A DNA stretch of 64,000 nucleotides from Pseudomonas laurylsulfativorans (GTDB taxonomy: Bacteria > Pseudomonadota > Gammaproteobacteria > Pseudomonadales > Pseudomonadaceae): NCBI RefSeq assembly GCF_002906155.1, contig NZ_MUJK01000005.1, positions 434,001-498,000 of the forward strand, in the 5' to 3' direction. Positions 25,511 through 34,514 of the stretch are shown here, one piece after another (positions within the stretch are counted from its first letter, which is position 1; the number at the start of each line of letters is the position of its first letter). Both the position numbers and the translations under genes were made by a program. Under the pieces are notes generated by a model that was given only the letters and a program-made list of their open reading frames with translations, had not been told where the DNA came from and searched no databases.

Positions 25511-25821
25511 ACTCCTGAGTTAGCCACCGCTCCGGTCGCAAATGAAAAATTGCTCTGATCGTGAGCAAAAGGTCCAGGGTTGTTGGTTCCCTGCTTGAAT
25601 CTAGGCGCTGCCCAACCTTTCAGCTTAAGGTTATGGCTTTTAACCTCAGTGAGGGGCCGAGGTCGAGGATACGTGTAGCATCACTCAGATGCGTTCCTTT
25701 CTTATATACAAACACATTGTATGGGCGGTTGAGCGGCGGAAGGGAGCGCGTTTCCGCTAAACGCATCTTTTCTGTGAAGCGAGTAGTCTTTTCTCATGTA
25801 TTTTGTGAGTTCCAACCAGCC

Positions 25822-25888
25822 GGCTCACAAAAAAGATGATTTTCTGCCAGTCTTTGCTGGGGCTCCCGAATCATCTATTTTGTGAGCC
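25822..25888. repeat. 67-bp imperfect palindrome at island/core border
   Basis: GGCTCACAAAA (25822-25832) is the exact reverse complement of TTTTGTGAGCC (25878-25888). Inside, AGATGATT (25834-25841) complements AATCATCT (25869-25876), and a CCAG/CTGG pair forms a smaller loop. The whole could fold into a long hairpin of about 19 paired bases with one bulge. A partial copy of one arm (TATTTTGTGAG) occurs at 25798-25808. It may be a mobile-element end or a structured RNA 3' end. Confidence 0.5.
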
Positions 25889-25914
25889 TACACCGGTCGA
25901 TGCCAACGAAAAAA

Positions 25915-25943
25915 GGCCAATGCATTTGCATTGGCCTTTTTTT
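25915..25943. terminator. Intrinsic terminator, insertion site of the intron
   Basis: A perfect 10-bp stem (GGCCAATGCA / TGCATTGGCC) with a 2-nt loop, preceded by six A and followed by seven T, so it can work in both directions. The group II intron begins 5 bases after the T-tract. No gene that it would terminate is obvious within the island. Confidence 0.85.
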
Positions 25944-25947
25944 GTGG

Positions 25948-27193
25948 GTGCGCCAGGCATGGCGCGTTGCGCGCAAGCGCAACCAGTTTGGCTGTGGTGG
26001 CCACGCTGGTGACTTGGAGGTGAAAGTCCTCTACACACCCGGCAAGGGGAAGTGTTAGCCAGAGGCAAGGGTGTCGTGGGTGACTGCGAATCTGAAGGAA
26101 GCCCGAGGCAAAATGCTGGCCTGACGAACAGGAAGCGGATAGAGGCGGCACAGCGGGGTAAGACGGCCCAAACCGTCAAAGCCCGATACTTGCACGGAAC
26201 GCTGTGACGTAGATCCGACAGGCATAAGCAGGAAGGTCGCGCGAATTACCCTGGGAGATCTGTTGAATACCGAAATGCAGAAATCTCTCCCAGAGAAGAC
26301 TGTTACTCCGAGTCCCGGACAGAATCCGAGGATGACGGCTGACAGCGCACAGGTATCGGCGGCGTCTATGACGTGGACGAACGCGGAGCCGGACACGCTG
26401 ATGGAGCGGGTGCTTGCACCCGCCAACCTCAACCGTGCGTATCAACGCGTAGTCAGCAACAAGGGCGCACCGGGTGCCGATGGCATGACGGTCGACCAAT
26501 TGGCAGGCTACGTGAAACAGTATTGGCCGATCCTCAAGACTCGGTTGCTGGCTGGCGAATATCACCCGCAAGGTGTACGCGCCGTCGACATCCCCAAACC
26601 CAAAGGCGGAACACGGCAACTGGGTATTCCCTGCGTTGTGGATCGCCTGATCCAGCAGGCTCTGCTGCAACAGCTCACGCCCATCTTCGATCCTCTGTTC
26701 TCGGACTACAGCTACGGCTTTCGTCCGGGCAGAAGCGCTCATCAAGCTATCGAAACGGCCCGTGCCCATGTGGCGGCAGGCCACCGCTGGTGCGTGGAAC
26801 TCGATTTGGAGAAGTTCTTTGATCGGGTCAACCACGACGTGCTGATGGCCTACATCGAGCGTCAAATCGAAGACAAGCGTGTGCTCACGCTGATCCGTCG
26901 TTATGTCGAAGCTGGAACGATGTCAGGTGGACTCGCCAGCCGCCGACAGGAAGATACGTTTGGGAATCGACGAGGCGCGGGCGTGGAAATCGGCGGTCAA
27001 TGGCCGAGGCCCATGGTGGAACTCGGGAGCGTCACATATGAATCAGGCGCTACCGAAGAAGCTCTGGGATCGACTCGGGCTGGTCTCGATACTGGATACG
27101 ATAAACCGGCTTAATCGCATAACCTGAACCGCCGTATACGGAACCGTACGTACGGTGAGAGGACGGCGGTTGTGAAACCGCCTCCTACTCGAT
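25948..27193 (+). mobile_element. Degenerate group II intron, probably bacterial class C
   Basis: The 5' boundary is GTGCGCC at 25948, matching the GTGYG consensus, and the 3' end is a CTCGAT at 27188-27193, after a domain V/VI-like hairpin region at about 27125-27180 (pairs around GCCGTATACGG and CCGTACGTACGG). It lies just after a transcription terminator, the favoured target of class C introns. The total of 1246 bp is short for an ORF-bearing intron (typically about 1.9 kb). The intron ORF has an internal deletion, so the element cannot splice or move with its own protein. Boundaries are read from consensus and could be off by a few bases. Confidence 0.8.
26263..27127 (+). pseudogene. Group II intron reverse transcriptase/maturase, internally deleted
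   Basis: The frame starts at a TTG (26263, GGGAGA upstream) and encodes the N-terminal RT blocks: NLNRAYQRV, KGAPGADG, VDIPKPKGG, YGFRPGRSAH and LDLEKFFDRVNHD. Around 26945 the sequence jumps to the last 55 or so residues of a maturase (RAWKSAVNGRGPWW, then LPKKLWDRLGLVS) in another frame, which ends at 27127. The catalytic YADD block, the X domain and most of the thumb are missing. The first frame continues to a stop at 27112-27114 with unrelated residues. A deletion with frameshift is the simplest account, so the product is inactive. Confidence 0.88.
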
Positions 27194-27223
27194 TCAGTTC
27201 ATTTTCAGCGTGGGCACCGTCCT

Positions 27224-27324
27224 TGTAAGAGCCGGCTTGCGGGCGATGATCGTTAACGATAACGCGTGTGAACTGGGTAAACGCGGCGCACTTGAGTCCA
27301 TCGCCGGCAAGCCGGCTCCTACAG
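27224..27324. repeat. REP palindromic pair (REPIN)
   Basis: TGTAAGAGCCGGCTTGCGGGCGAT on the left is answered by ATCGCCGGCAAGCCGGCTCCTACA on the right, the classic GTAGGAGC-class REP pair of Pseudomonas. It lies downstream of the response regulator gene (minus strand) and just outside the intron. It is the first such element from the left and marks core DNA. Confidence 0.8.
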
Positions 27325-27383
27325 GTATTGCGTTATCGGTGTTTCCCGGGATTGCGTGAAGAACCTTTTTTATTGGCAGCGAT

Positions 27384-28100
27384 TCACTCGCTCGCCGACG
27401 CCACACTCTCCAACCGATACCCATACCCATAAATCGTCAGCAACTGCCAACCGCGATCCGCTGTCAGGCCAAGCTTGTTGCGCAGGCGATAGATGTGGGT
27501 GTCCAGCGGCCGTGACGACGACATTTCTTCATGGGGCCAGAATCGTTCGTACAGGTAATCCCGCGACAGCGGTCGGCCGAGGTTGCTGAACAGGCAATGC
27601 GCCAGGCGGTATTCACGTTCGGTCATGACGATTGATTTGCCTTCGCGAGTGACGGTCAGTTCGGCGTCGTCGAAAACCAGATCGTTGAAGCTCAACACTT
27701 CAGCAGCCGCACGCTGCTGACCATGTCGGCGCAGGACTGCGCCGACACGGGCCTTCAGCTCATTGGGGCGGAATGGCTTGCTGACGTAGTCGTCGGCGCC
27801 GGCATTCAGGGCCTGAACGATATCGCTTTCGCCGTCGCGACTGGTGAGCATGATTGCCGCAGGTGGCGCTTCCATGTGTTCACGGGTCCAGAGCAGCAAT
27901 GACAAACCGGTGAGATCGGGCAATTGCCAGTCGAGGATCAGCAGGTCGAAAGTTTCCCGACGCAGTTGGTGCAGCAGGTCTTCGGCCCGTTCAAAGCTGT
28001 GCAGCGACCACGGCTGCTCTCCGGCTTCGGCCATCTGTTGCAGGGTTTGTTCGACCCGGCGTAATTCGGCGGGCTCATCGTCCAGAATCGCAACACGCAT
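27384..28100 (-). CDS. OmpR-family response regulator
   Basis: The protein has 238 residues. A receiver domain (residues 1-120) has the acidic pair Asp7/Asp8, the phospho-acceptor Asp57 (LLILDWQLP) and the conserved Lys in SKPFRP. The C-terminal winged helix (about 130-235) shows TEREYRLAH and THIYRLRNKLG. It acts as a DNA-binding transcription factor activated by phosphorylation. The kinase gene is divergent across a 170-bp gap, so the pair likely forms a two-component system. Its stimulus is not apparent. Confidence 0.93.
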   Translation of the reverse strand: MRVAILDDEPAELRRVEQTLQQMAEAGEQPWSLHSFERAEDLLHQLRRETFDLLILDWQLPDLTGLSLLLWTREHMEAPPAAIMLTSRDGESDIVQALNAGADDYVSKPFRPNELKARVGAVLRRHGQQRAAAEVLSFNDLVFDDAELTVTREGKSIVMTEREYRLAHCLFSNLGRPLSRDYLYERFWPHEEMSSSRPLDTHIYRLRNKLGLTADRGWQLLTIYGYGYRLESVASASE

Positions 28101-28270
28101 TCACGGTGATTCCTTGTCGCTTGGGCAGCTACTTATCGACGATAGCGGCTCAATCGATACAGTGAAAGCAAGCGACCCGCCGTTGGTCGCGGCGTCCGCT
28201 ATGATTCTTGGAGTCGACGCCTCAGACGTAGGAACCATGAAACCATTTCCCCCGCCCTGCCCTGTTGGCC

Positions 28271-29806
28271 ATGTTTGACCAACGCCGTCGTGAAAGCCGA
28301 GAACCAAGCCAGGTGCAGCGGTTGTTTCGGCAATTGGTGCGCGAGTGGTTGTGGATAAGTCTTGTGCTGCTACCGCTGACGACACTGCTGTCCTATCGCG
28401 CGCAAATCAACCTGGGCGATGCTTCCCCTGGCTTGAGCGCCTTGCTTTCCCTTGGTCTGGTGACATGCGTGCTCGGGCTGTTGCTGTGGCGCCCGCGCCT
28501 GGCGCTGTGGCTGACGCTCACGGGAATGGCGTGTGCGTTGCTGACCAGTGCCGGCCTTGCGGAGTTCAAGCGGTGGTGGTGGTCACCGACGCCTGCGGTG
28601 TTGGGGATGCTGTTTGGTTATCTGATTTGGAGCTGGCGGCGCCTGAGTGTGGTGCTGACCTATTTCGGTTGGGAGTTGGCGCGGCTGGACAACGAGCCGA
28701 AAGTGTTTCCGGAACGCCGTCGTGCCCGGTATCCCGGTGGCGACCGTCTGCAGAAACAAATCATCGCGCTTGAACAAGCCATGAGCCTGACCCGCGATAC
28801 CCACCGGTTCATCGCCGATGGCCTGGAATATTTGCCGGTGGCCACGTTGATCAGCGATCCACAGGGGCAGATTCTGCTCGGTAACCGCAAGGCCCGTGAC
28901 CTGTTTGGTGGGGATATGGTCGGTGATGACGTACTCAAGCGACTTGAACAGCTCGGTTATCCGGATATGAGCCGTGGGAGCGGCTCGTCTTTATCGACCC
29001 TCCCCCTGCTGGAGTTTCGCGACCTCAAGGAACGCAGCCTGCGTCTGGAGCGTGCAGAGTTGCTGCCGGTAGACGGTGAGATTCCGGTCGGCTGGCTATG
29101 GAACCTGACTGATTTGAGTGTTGAACGCGATGCGGAGGAGCAGCGCGCGATCCTGTTGCGGTTCCTGTCTCACGACCTGCGGGCGCCTCACTCGGCCATC
29201 CTCGCCTTGCTCGACGTCCATCGTCATCAGGTGGGCGGTGATTCGCCGCTCTTTGATCAAATCGAGCTACAGGTCCGTCGGGCCCTGGAATTGACTGACG
29301 GGTTCGTGCAACTGGCGAGGGCCGAGTCCGAGGCTTATCAGTTTCAGCCGAGCCTGTTTGCGATGCTGGTGCTGGATGTGTTCGATCAGGCGCTGCCCAT
29401 CGCGCAAGTGAAACAGATCGAAATGGTTCACCAAGTGGAAGAGGAGGCGCAGGAAACGCTGGTCCTGGCGGATCAGGCGCTGCTGACTCGGGCACTGTTC
29501 AATCTGCTGGAAAATGCCATCAAGTACAGTGTTTCAGGTACACGCATCCGTTTGCACGTCAGTCAACACGACGGCTGGCTGACCTGTGAGCTCATCGATC
29601 AGGGCAAAGGCATCGCCGCTGAGGAGTTACCCGAATTGTTCAGCCAGTACCGGCGCTTTTCTTCCGCTCAGGGTATCGATGGCGTGGGCTTGGGATTGTC
29701 GATGGTCAAAGCCGTTGTGGATCGGCACGGCGGGCGAATCGAGTGTCTGAGCGAGGTGGGTCGGGGCACGACATTCAGGCTGCAATTTCCGCTGTTTACT
29801 GAATAA
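28271..29806 (+). CDS. Sensor histidine kinase without periplasmic sensor
   Basis: I use the ATG at 28271, in frame with a TTG two codons upstream; neither has a clear Shine-Dalgarno. The 511-residue protein has about four membrane segments in the first 130 residues, joined by short loops, then a PAS-like region (residues 170-260), a DHp helix with phospho-acceptor His301 (FLSHDLRAPH) and an HATPase_c domain with N, G1 and G2 boxes. It would phosphorylate the divergent response regulator. Related kinases in the genus often carry a large CHASE2 extracytoplasmic domain here; none fits between these membrane helices. Confidence 0.9.
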   Translation: MFDQRRRESREPSQVQRLFRQLVREWLWISLVLLPLTTLLSYRAQINLGDASPGLSALLSLGLVTCVLGLLLWRPRLALWLTLTGMACALLTSAGLAEFKRWWWSPTPAVLGMLFGYLIWSWRRLSVVLTYFGWELARLDNEPKVFPERRRARYPGGDRLQKQIIALEQAMSLTRDTHRFIADGLEYLPVATLISDPQGQILLGNRKARDLFGGDMVGDDVLKRLEQLGYPDMSRGSGSSLSTLPLLEFRDLKERSLRLERAELLPVDGEIPVGWLWNLTDLSVERDAEEQRAILLRFLSHDLRAPHSAILALLDVHRHQVGGDSPLFDQIELQVRRALELTDGFVQLARAESEAYQFQPSLFAMLVLDVFDQALPIAQVKQIEMVHQVEEEAQETLVLADQALLTRALFNLLENAIKYSVSGTRIRLHVSQHDGWLTCELIDQGKGIAAEELPELFSQYRRFSSAQGIDGVGLGLSMVKAVVDRHGGRIECLSEVGRGTTFRLQFPLFTE

Positions 29807-29861
29807 AGCGTGCGATCCAGGTCGCCTTGTCATGTCGACAGTCAGCGATTGCCCCGGGCAT

Positions 29862-29892
29862 AAAAAAACCGGCTATATCAGCCGGTTTTTTT
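29862..29892. terminator. Bidirectional intrinsic terminator
   Basis: AAAAAAACCGGCT, a short loop, then AGCCGGTTTTTTT, a clean stem with A and T tracts. It sits 55 bases after the sensor kinase stop and 129 bases after the convergent acyltransferase end, serving both. Confidence 0.9.
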
Positions 29893-30021
29893 ACGTCCCA
29901 AAAAAACTTATGCACGTTTTTACGGTTTTTATCATTCAAATAAATATGTAAAAAAATCATAAACTTACGTGTAAATAACGACGGTTTTCAATGAAACGGT
30001 ACACAGGTTATCCACAAAATC

Positions 30022-30801
30022 TCAGACAGCCACTTGATCGTTTGAAACCGGCGCTTGCGGAGCCGGTGGCAGTGAGCCCAATTCCCGTTGCATCTGCTCG
30101 TTCCACGCCTGAACCCGGTCGTTCAATTCAGCAATGGCTCGCGGTCCGGTGCCTTGGGCATACATCGGTGCACCAATGATCACGGTGATGACGCCCTGCT
30201 TCTTCGCCCAACCGGTTTTTGGCCAGAACTTGCCGGCGTTGTGCGCAATCGGCAGCACCGGCAATTCGGCGTTGACCGCCAATGCACTGCCACCGCGGGA
30301 GAACTTGCCGATGGTGCCGAAAGGAACGCGTGTGCCTTCGGGGAAGATCAGCACCCAGACATTGTCCTTGAGCAACTCATCGCCTTTCTGCGCCACATGC
30401 TTGAGCGCGGCTTTCGGGTTGTCGCGATCGATGGCGATCGGTCGCAGCATGGCCATGGCCCAACCGAAGAACGGTACATAGAGGAGTTCACGTTTGAGCA
30501 CCTGGCTCAGCGGTGAGAAGTAAGCAGAGAGGAAGAATGTCTCCCACGTACTCTGGTGGTTCGACTGAATGACGCAAGGCCGTTCAGGCACGTTCTCGGC
30601 ACCCTTCACTTCGTAGCGGATACCCAGAAACACTTTGCTCAGCCACAAGGCGCAGCGGCACCAGTACACGTTGATGAAGCGATAACGTGCCTTGAAGGGC
30701 AGAAACGGCGCGATAAAAAAACTCAGGCTGCACCACAGCAAGGAGCTGGTGCCCAGCAGCAGGTAAAAGAGGAAGGTTCTGATGGCCTGCAATATCGACA
30801 T
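30022..30801 (-). CDS. plsC: 1-acylglycerol-3-phosphate acyltransferase (PlsC family)
   Basis: The protein has 259 residues. It has an N-terminal membrane segment (8-30), then the acyltransferase active site NHQSTWE (His82, with Glu87 in place of the usual Asp) and FPEGTR at 153-158. It would make phosphatidic acid from lysophosphatidic acid at the inner membrane. Glu in the HX4D/E motif is tolerated in related acyltransferases. It follows gmhB, glyS and glyQ on the minus strand, an order known from Pseudomonas genomes near the origin. It is followed by the shared terminator at 29862-29892. Confidence 0.92.
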   Translation of the reverse strand: MSILQAIRTFLFYLLLGTSSLLWCSLSFFIAPFLPFKARYRFINVYWCRCALWLSKVFLGIRYEVKGAENVPERPCVIQSNHQSTWETFFLSAYFSPLSQVLKRELLYVPFFGWAMAMLRPIAIDRDNPKAALKHVAQKGDELLKDNVWVLIFPEGTRVPFGTIGKFSRGGSALAVNAELPVLPIAHNAGKFWPKTGWAKKQGVITVIIGAPMYAQGTGPRAIAELNDRVQAWNEQMQRELGSLPPAPQAPVSNDQVAV

Positions 30802-30884
30802 GGTGACGTTTACCGTTGCGGGAATTGCCCGCCTGTATAAAGCGCACTCCTGATGGGTCCTTTATCAGGAAGTTCAGAAGCACT

Positions 30885-31418
30885 CTAATTGTGGATAAGT
30901 TCTGCGGCAATCGCCGCCAGATCGTCAAAAATCAATGTGCCTACCGGAAGGGTCTTGCCCAAAGTCTTTTCGCCTTTCCCGGTCTTTACCAAAACTGGCT
31001 GTGAATCGACGGCTTTGGCGGCTTCCAGGTCACCAAGGCTGTCGCCGACGAACCAGAGATTGGTCAGCGACACGTTGTAATGAGCGGCGATGGTTTTCAA
31101 CATCCCGGGTTTTGGCTTGCGGCAATCGCAGCCTTCGTCCGGCCCGTGTGGGCAGTAGACGATCAGCCCGACTTCACCGCCCTGCTCCGCCACCAGCGCG
31201 CGCAAGCGCTCGTGCATGGCGTCCAGGGTGGCGAGGTCGTAATAGCCGCGAGCGATGCCCGACTGGTTGGTAGCGACCGCTACCGTCCAGCCGGCCTTGC
31301 TCAACTGCGCGATGGCTTCGATCGATCCGGGGAGCGGAATCCACTCCTCCACCGACTTGATGTAAGCGTCGGAGTCGTAATTGATCACCCCGTCCCGATC
31401 GAGAATCAGCAGTTTCAA
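30885..31418 (-). CDS. gmhB: D-glycero-beta-D-manno-heptose 1,7-bisphosphate 7-phosphatase
   Basis: A 177-residue HAD-superfamily phosphatase. The nucleophile motif DRDG stands at residues 7-10 (Asp7, Asp9) and the zinc cluster is CPHGPDEGCDCRKPKPG. GmhB takes the 7-phosphate off heptose bisphosphate on the path to ADP-heptose for lipopolysaccharide core. It lies 10 bp after glyS on the minus strand and upstream of plsC, so one transcript is likely. Length and motifs are normal. Confidence 0.95.
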   Translation of the reverse strand: MKLLILDRDGVINYDSDAYIKSVEEWIPLPGSIEAIAQLSKAGWTVAVATNQSGIARGYYDLATLDAMHERLRALVAEQGGEVGLIVYCPHGPDEGCDCRKPKPGMLKTIAAHYNVSLTNLWFVGDSLGDLEAAKAVDSQPVLVKTGKGEKTLGKTLPVGTLIFDDLAAIAAELIHN

Positions 31419-31428
31419 CAGCAGTCCC

Positions 31429-33483
31429 TCAACTCAGCAGCGAAATGTCGGCGACGCCGAGGAACAACCCACGCAGGCGCGCCAGCAACGCATAACGGTT
31501 GGCGCGGACTTTTGCGTCCTCCGCGTTGACCATCACGGCTTCGAAGAACGCATCCACTGGCTCGCGCAGTGCAGCCAGGCGTGCCAGGGATTCTCTGTAC
31601 TGACGCGAGGCGGCCATTGGCTGTACAGCCTGGTCAGCCTGCTGGATCGCCGAGTACAGGGAGAACTCGTTGGCATTGTCGAAGTACTTGGCTTCAACGA
31701 CGGTAGGCACGTTGCCTTCGACCTTGCTCAGCAGATTCGACACGCGCTTGTTGACCGCGGCCAGGGCAGCGGCTTCCGGCAATTTGCGGAAGGCCTCTAC
31801 CGCTTGCACGCGCTGGTCGAAGTCCAGGGCCGAGCCTGGCTTCAGGGCACGTACCGACAGGTAGGTGGCGACGTCGACGCCTTCGTCTTCGTAACGGGCA
31901 CGCAGACGGTCGAAGATGAACTCCAGCACCGAGTCATTGAGGCCGGCAGCCTTGACCTTGGTACCGAATCCATCCACGGCGAAAGCCACGGCGTCGGTCA
32001 GGTCCAGATCCAGTTTTTTCTCGATCAGGATGCGCAGCACGCCCAGTGCCGCACGGCGCAGGGCATACGGGTCCTTGCTGCCGGTCGGCAACATGCCGAT
32101 GCCAAAAATGCCGACCAGAGTGTCGAGCTTGTCGGCGATGGCCACGGCTGCACCGGTCAGGGTGGACGGCAGTTCAGCGCCAGCACCGCGCGGCATGTAT
32201 TGCTCGTTCAGCGCCAGGGCGACATCTTCCGGCTCGCCGTCGTTGAGGGCGTAGTAGTAACCGGCGACACCTTGCATTTCCGGGAACTCACCGACCATCT
32301 CGGTCGACAGGTCGCACTTGGACAGCAAGCCTGCACGAGCGGCCCACGCGGCGTTGCCGCCGATGCGCTGAGCGATGAACGCCGCAAGCTTGGATACGCG
32401 CTCGGCCTTGTCGTAGACGCTGCCGAGTTTTTCCTGGAACACCACGTTTTGCAGGCGCAGGTTGAAGTCTTCGAGTTTCTGCTTCTTGTCTTGCTTGAAG
32501 AAGAACTCGGCGTCGGTCAGGCGTGGGCGAACCACTTTCTCGTTACCGGCGATGATCTGTTGCGGGTCTTTGCTTTCGATGTTGGCCACGGTAATGAAAC
32601 GTGGCAGCAACTTGCCGTCGGCATCCAGCAGGCAGAAGTACTTCTGGTTGTCCTGCATGGTAGTAATCAGGGCTTCTTGCGGCACGTCGAGGAAGCGTTC
32701 CTCGAACGAGCACACCAGCGGCACTGGCCATTCGACCAGCGCGGTCACTTCGTCGAGCAGGGCTGGCGGTACGATCGCTGTGCCTTCCTGACGGGTAGCC
32801 AGTTCTTCGGTGCGTTTGCTGATGATCTCGCGACGTTCGTTGGCGTCGGCCAGCACGTAGGCGGCACGCAGGTCGGCCAGGTAGCTGGACGGCGAACCGA
32901 TGCGCACGCTTTCCGGGTGATGGAAGCGGTGGCCACGGGAATCGCGGCCGGCCTTCTGGGCAAGGATGGTGCAATCGATGACCTGGTCACCGAGCAGCAT
33001 CACCAGCCATTGGGTCGGACGAACGAATTCTTCCTTGCGCGCACCCCAACGCATGCGTTTCGGGATCGGCAGGTCGTTCAGGGAATCTTCGACGATGGTC
33101 GGCAGCAGGCTCGCGGTCGGCTTGCCGGCGATGCTCTGGCTGTAGCGCAGTTTCGGGCCACTCTGGTCGATTTCGCTCAGCTCGACGCCGCACTTCTTGG
33201 CAAAGCCCAGTGCTGCCTGGGTCGGGTTGCCTTCGGCATCGAACGCGGCCTGACGTGGCGGGCCGTCGAGGTTGATGCTGCGATCCGGCTGCTGGGTGGC
33301 CAGTGCAGTGATCAGCACGGCCAGGCGGCGCGGGGCGGCATAAACGGTTTTGGTTTCGTAGTTCAGGCCGGCAGCTTGCAGGCCCTTGTCGATACCGGCG
33401 AGGAACGCCTCAGCCAAGGTGTTCAGGGCTTTGGGTGGCAGTTCTTCAGTGCCCAGTTCAACCAGAAAATCCAGAGCACTCAT
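31429..33483 (-). CDS. glyS: Glycine-tRNA ligase beta subunit
   Basis: A 684-residue protein starting MSALDFLVELGTEELPP, the typical N-terminus of GlyS, with the TEELPPK and KRMRWG segments and a C-terminal anticodon-binding region. With GlyQ it forms the alpha2beta2 enzyme that charges tRNA-Gly. The start ATG overlaps the glyQ stop by 4 bp, indicating translational coupling. Full length for the family (about 684). Confidence 0.97.
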   Translation of the reverse strand: MSALDFLVELGTEELPPKALNTLAEAFLAGIDKGLQAAGLNYETKTVYAAPRRLAVLITALATQQPDRSINLDGPPRQAAFDAEGNPTQAALGFAKKCGVELSEIDQSGPKLRYSQSIAGKPTASLLPTIVEDSLNDLPIPKRMRWGARKEEFVRPTQWLVMLLGDQVIDCTILAQKAGRDSRGHRFHHPESVRIGSPSSYLADLRAAYVLADANERREIISKRTEELATRQEGTAIVPPALLDEVTALVEWPVPLVCSFEERFLDVPQEALITTMQDNQKYFCLLDADGKLLPRFITVANIESKDPQQIIAGNEKVVRPRLTDAEFFFKQDKKQKLEDFNLRLQNVVFQEKLGSVYDKAERVSKLAAFIAQRIGGNAAWAARAGLLSKCDLSTEMVGEFPEMQGVAGYYYALNDGEPEDVALALNEQYMPRGAGAELPSTLTGAAVAIADKLDTLVGIFGIGMLPTGSKDPYALRRAALGVLRILIEKKLDLDLTDAVAFAVDGFGTKVKAAGLNDSVLEFIFDRLRARYEDEGVDVATYLSVRALKPGSALDFDQRVQAVEAFRKLPEAAALAAVNKRVSNLLSKVEGNVPTVVEAKYFDNANEFSLYSAIQQADQAVQPMAASRQYRESLARLAALREPVDAFFEAVMVNAEDAKVRANRYALLARLRGLFLGVADISLLS

Positions 33484-34433
33484 TGTGCAGCCTCCAGCTT
33501 GGCCAGTACTTCATCACGCAGGTCCGGGGTCGCCATCGGGAAGCCCAGCTTGGCGCGAGCCAGCAGGTAGGCTTGCGCAACGGAACGCGCCAGTGTGCGT
33601 ACACGCAGGATGTATTGCTGACGCGCGGTCACCGAGATCGCCCGGCGCGCATCCAGCAGGTTGAAGGTATGGGACGCCTTCAACACCATTTCGTAGCTTG
33701 GCAACGGCAGCGGCTGGTCGAGCTCGATCAGGCGCTTGGCTTCGCTTTCGTAGAAATCGAACAGTTCGAACAGCTTGTCGACGTTGGCGTGTTCGAAGTT
33801 GTAGGTCGATTGCTCCACTTCGTTCTGGTGGAACACGTCGCCGTAGGTCACTTTGCCGAACGGGCCGTCAGCCCAGACCAGGTCGTAGACCGAGTCCACG
33901 CCTTGCAGGTACATGGCCAGACGCTCGAGACCGTAGGTGATCTCGCCGGTCACCGGGTAGCACTCGATGCCGCCCGCTTGCTGGAAATAGGTGAACTGAG
34001 TCACTTCCATGCCGTTGAGCCAGACTTCCCAGCCCAGACCCCAGGCGCCGAGGGTCGGCGATTCCCAGTTGTCTTCGACGAAGCGGATGTCGTGGACCAG
34101 CGGGTCCAGGCCGACGTGCTTGAGGGAGCCCAGGTACAGTTCCTGGAAGTTGTCCGGGTTCGGCTTCAGGACCACCTGGAACTGGTAGTAGTGCTGCAGA
34201 CGGTTCGGGTTTTCGCCGTAGCGGCCGTCAGTCGGACGACGGCTTGGCTGCACATAGGCGGCGTTCCAGGTTTCCGGGCCGATGGCGCGCAGGAATGTTG
34301 CAGTGTGGAAAGTGCCGGCGCCTACTTCCATATCGTAGGGCTGAAGTACCACACAACCTTGCTCGGCCCAGTATTGCTGGAGGGCGAGGATCAAGTCTTG
34401 GAAGGTACGCACGGCTGGCGTAGGCTGGCTCAC
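33480..34433 (-). CDS. glyQ: Glycine-tRNA ligase alpha subunit
   Basis: I take the GTG at 34433, giving 317 residues beginning VSQPTPAVRTFQDLI, as in known GlyQ proteins; the frame is open further upstream but only into the promoter of the divergent tag gene. Class II synthetase signatures include QPYDMEVGAGT and the conserved QPSRRPTDGRYGENPN. It carries the adenylation site for glycine. It leads the minus-strand operon glyQ-glyS-gmhB-plsC. Confidence 0.96.
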   Translation of the reverse strand: MSQPTPAVRTFQDLILALQQYWAEQGCVVLQPYDMEVGAGTFHTATFLRAIGPETWNAAYVQPSRRPTDGRYGENPNRLQHYYQFQVVLKPNPDNFQELYLGSLKHVGLDPLVHDIRFVEDNWESPTLGAWGLGWEVWLNGMEVTQFTYFQQAGGIECYPVTGEITYGLERLAMYLQGVDSVYDLVWADGPFGKVTYGDVFHQNEVEQSTYNFEHANVDKLFELFDFYESEAKRLIELDQPLPLPSYEMVLKASHTFNLLDARRAISVTARQQYILRVRTLARSVAQAYLLARAKLGFPMATPDLRDEVLAKLEAAQ

Positions 34434-34514
34434 GAAATTCACCTGTTTCTTGGGCTGCGATTTAAAGAGCGGGAGTATACCCGATTCATGGCTGCGCACG
34501 CCCCCTGGAGCCTT

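Larger units (their letters stand above)
25511..25947. other. Gene-poor border region (437 bp)
   Basis: Apart from a weak 92-codon frame on the plus strand without a convincing ribosome-binding site, I see no gene. The region contains an imperfect palindrome (25822-25888) and a terminator (25915-25943), described separately. It precedes the intron and marks the passage from island to core. Confidence 0.6.

Noticed and set aside
25561..25839. A 92-codon plus-strand frame in the border region
   Set aside because: No Shine-Dalgarno, no recognisable pattern, and it runs into the palindrome at 25822.
31381..33570. A 729-codon plus-strand open frame opposite glyS
   Set aside because: It is the antisense shadow of glyS in GC-rich DNA. 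It lacks a ribosome-binding site and shows no family features.
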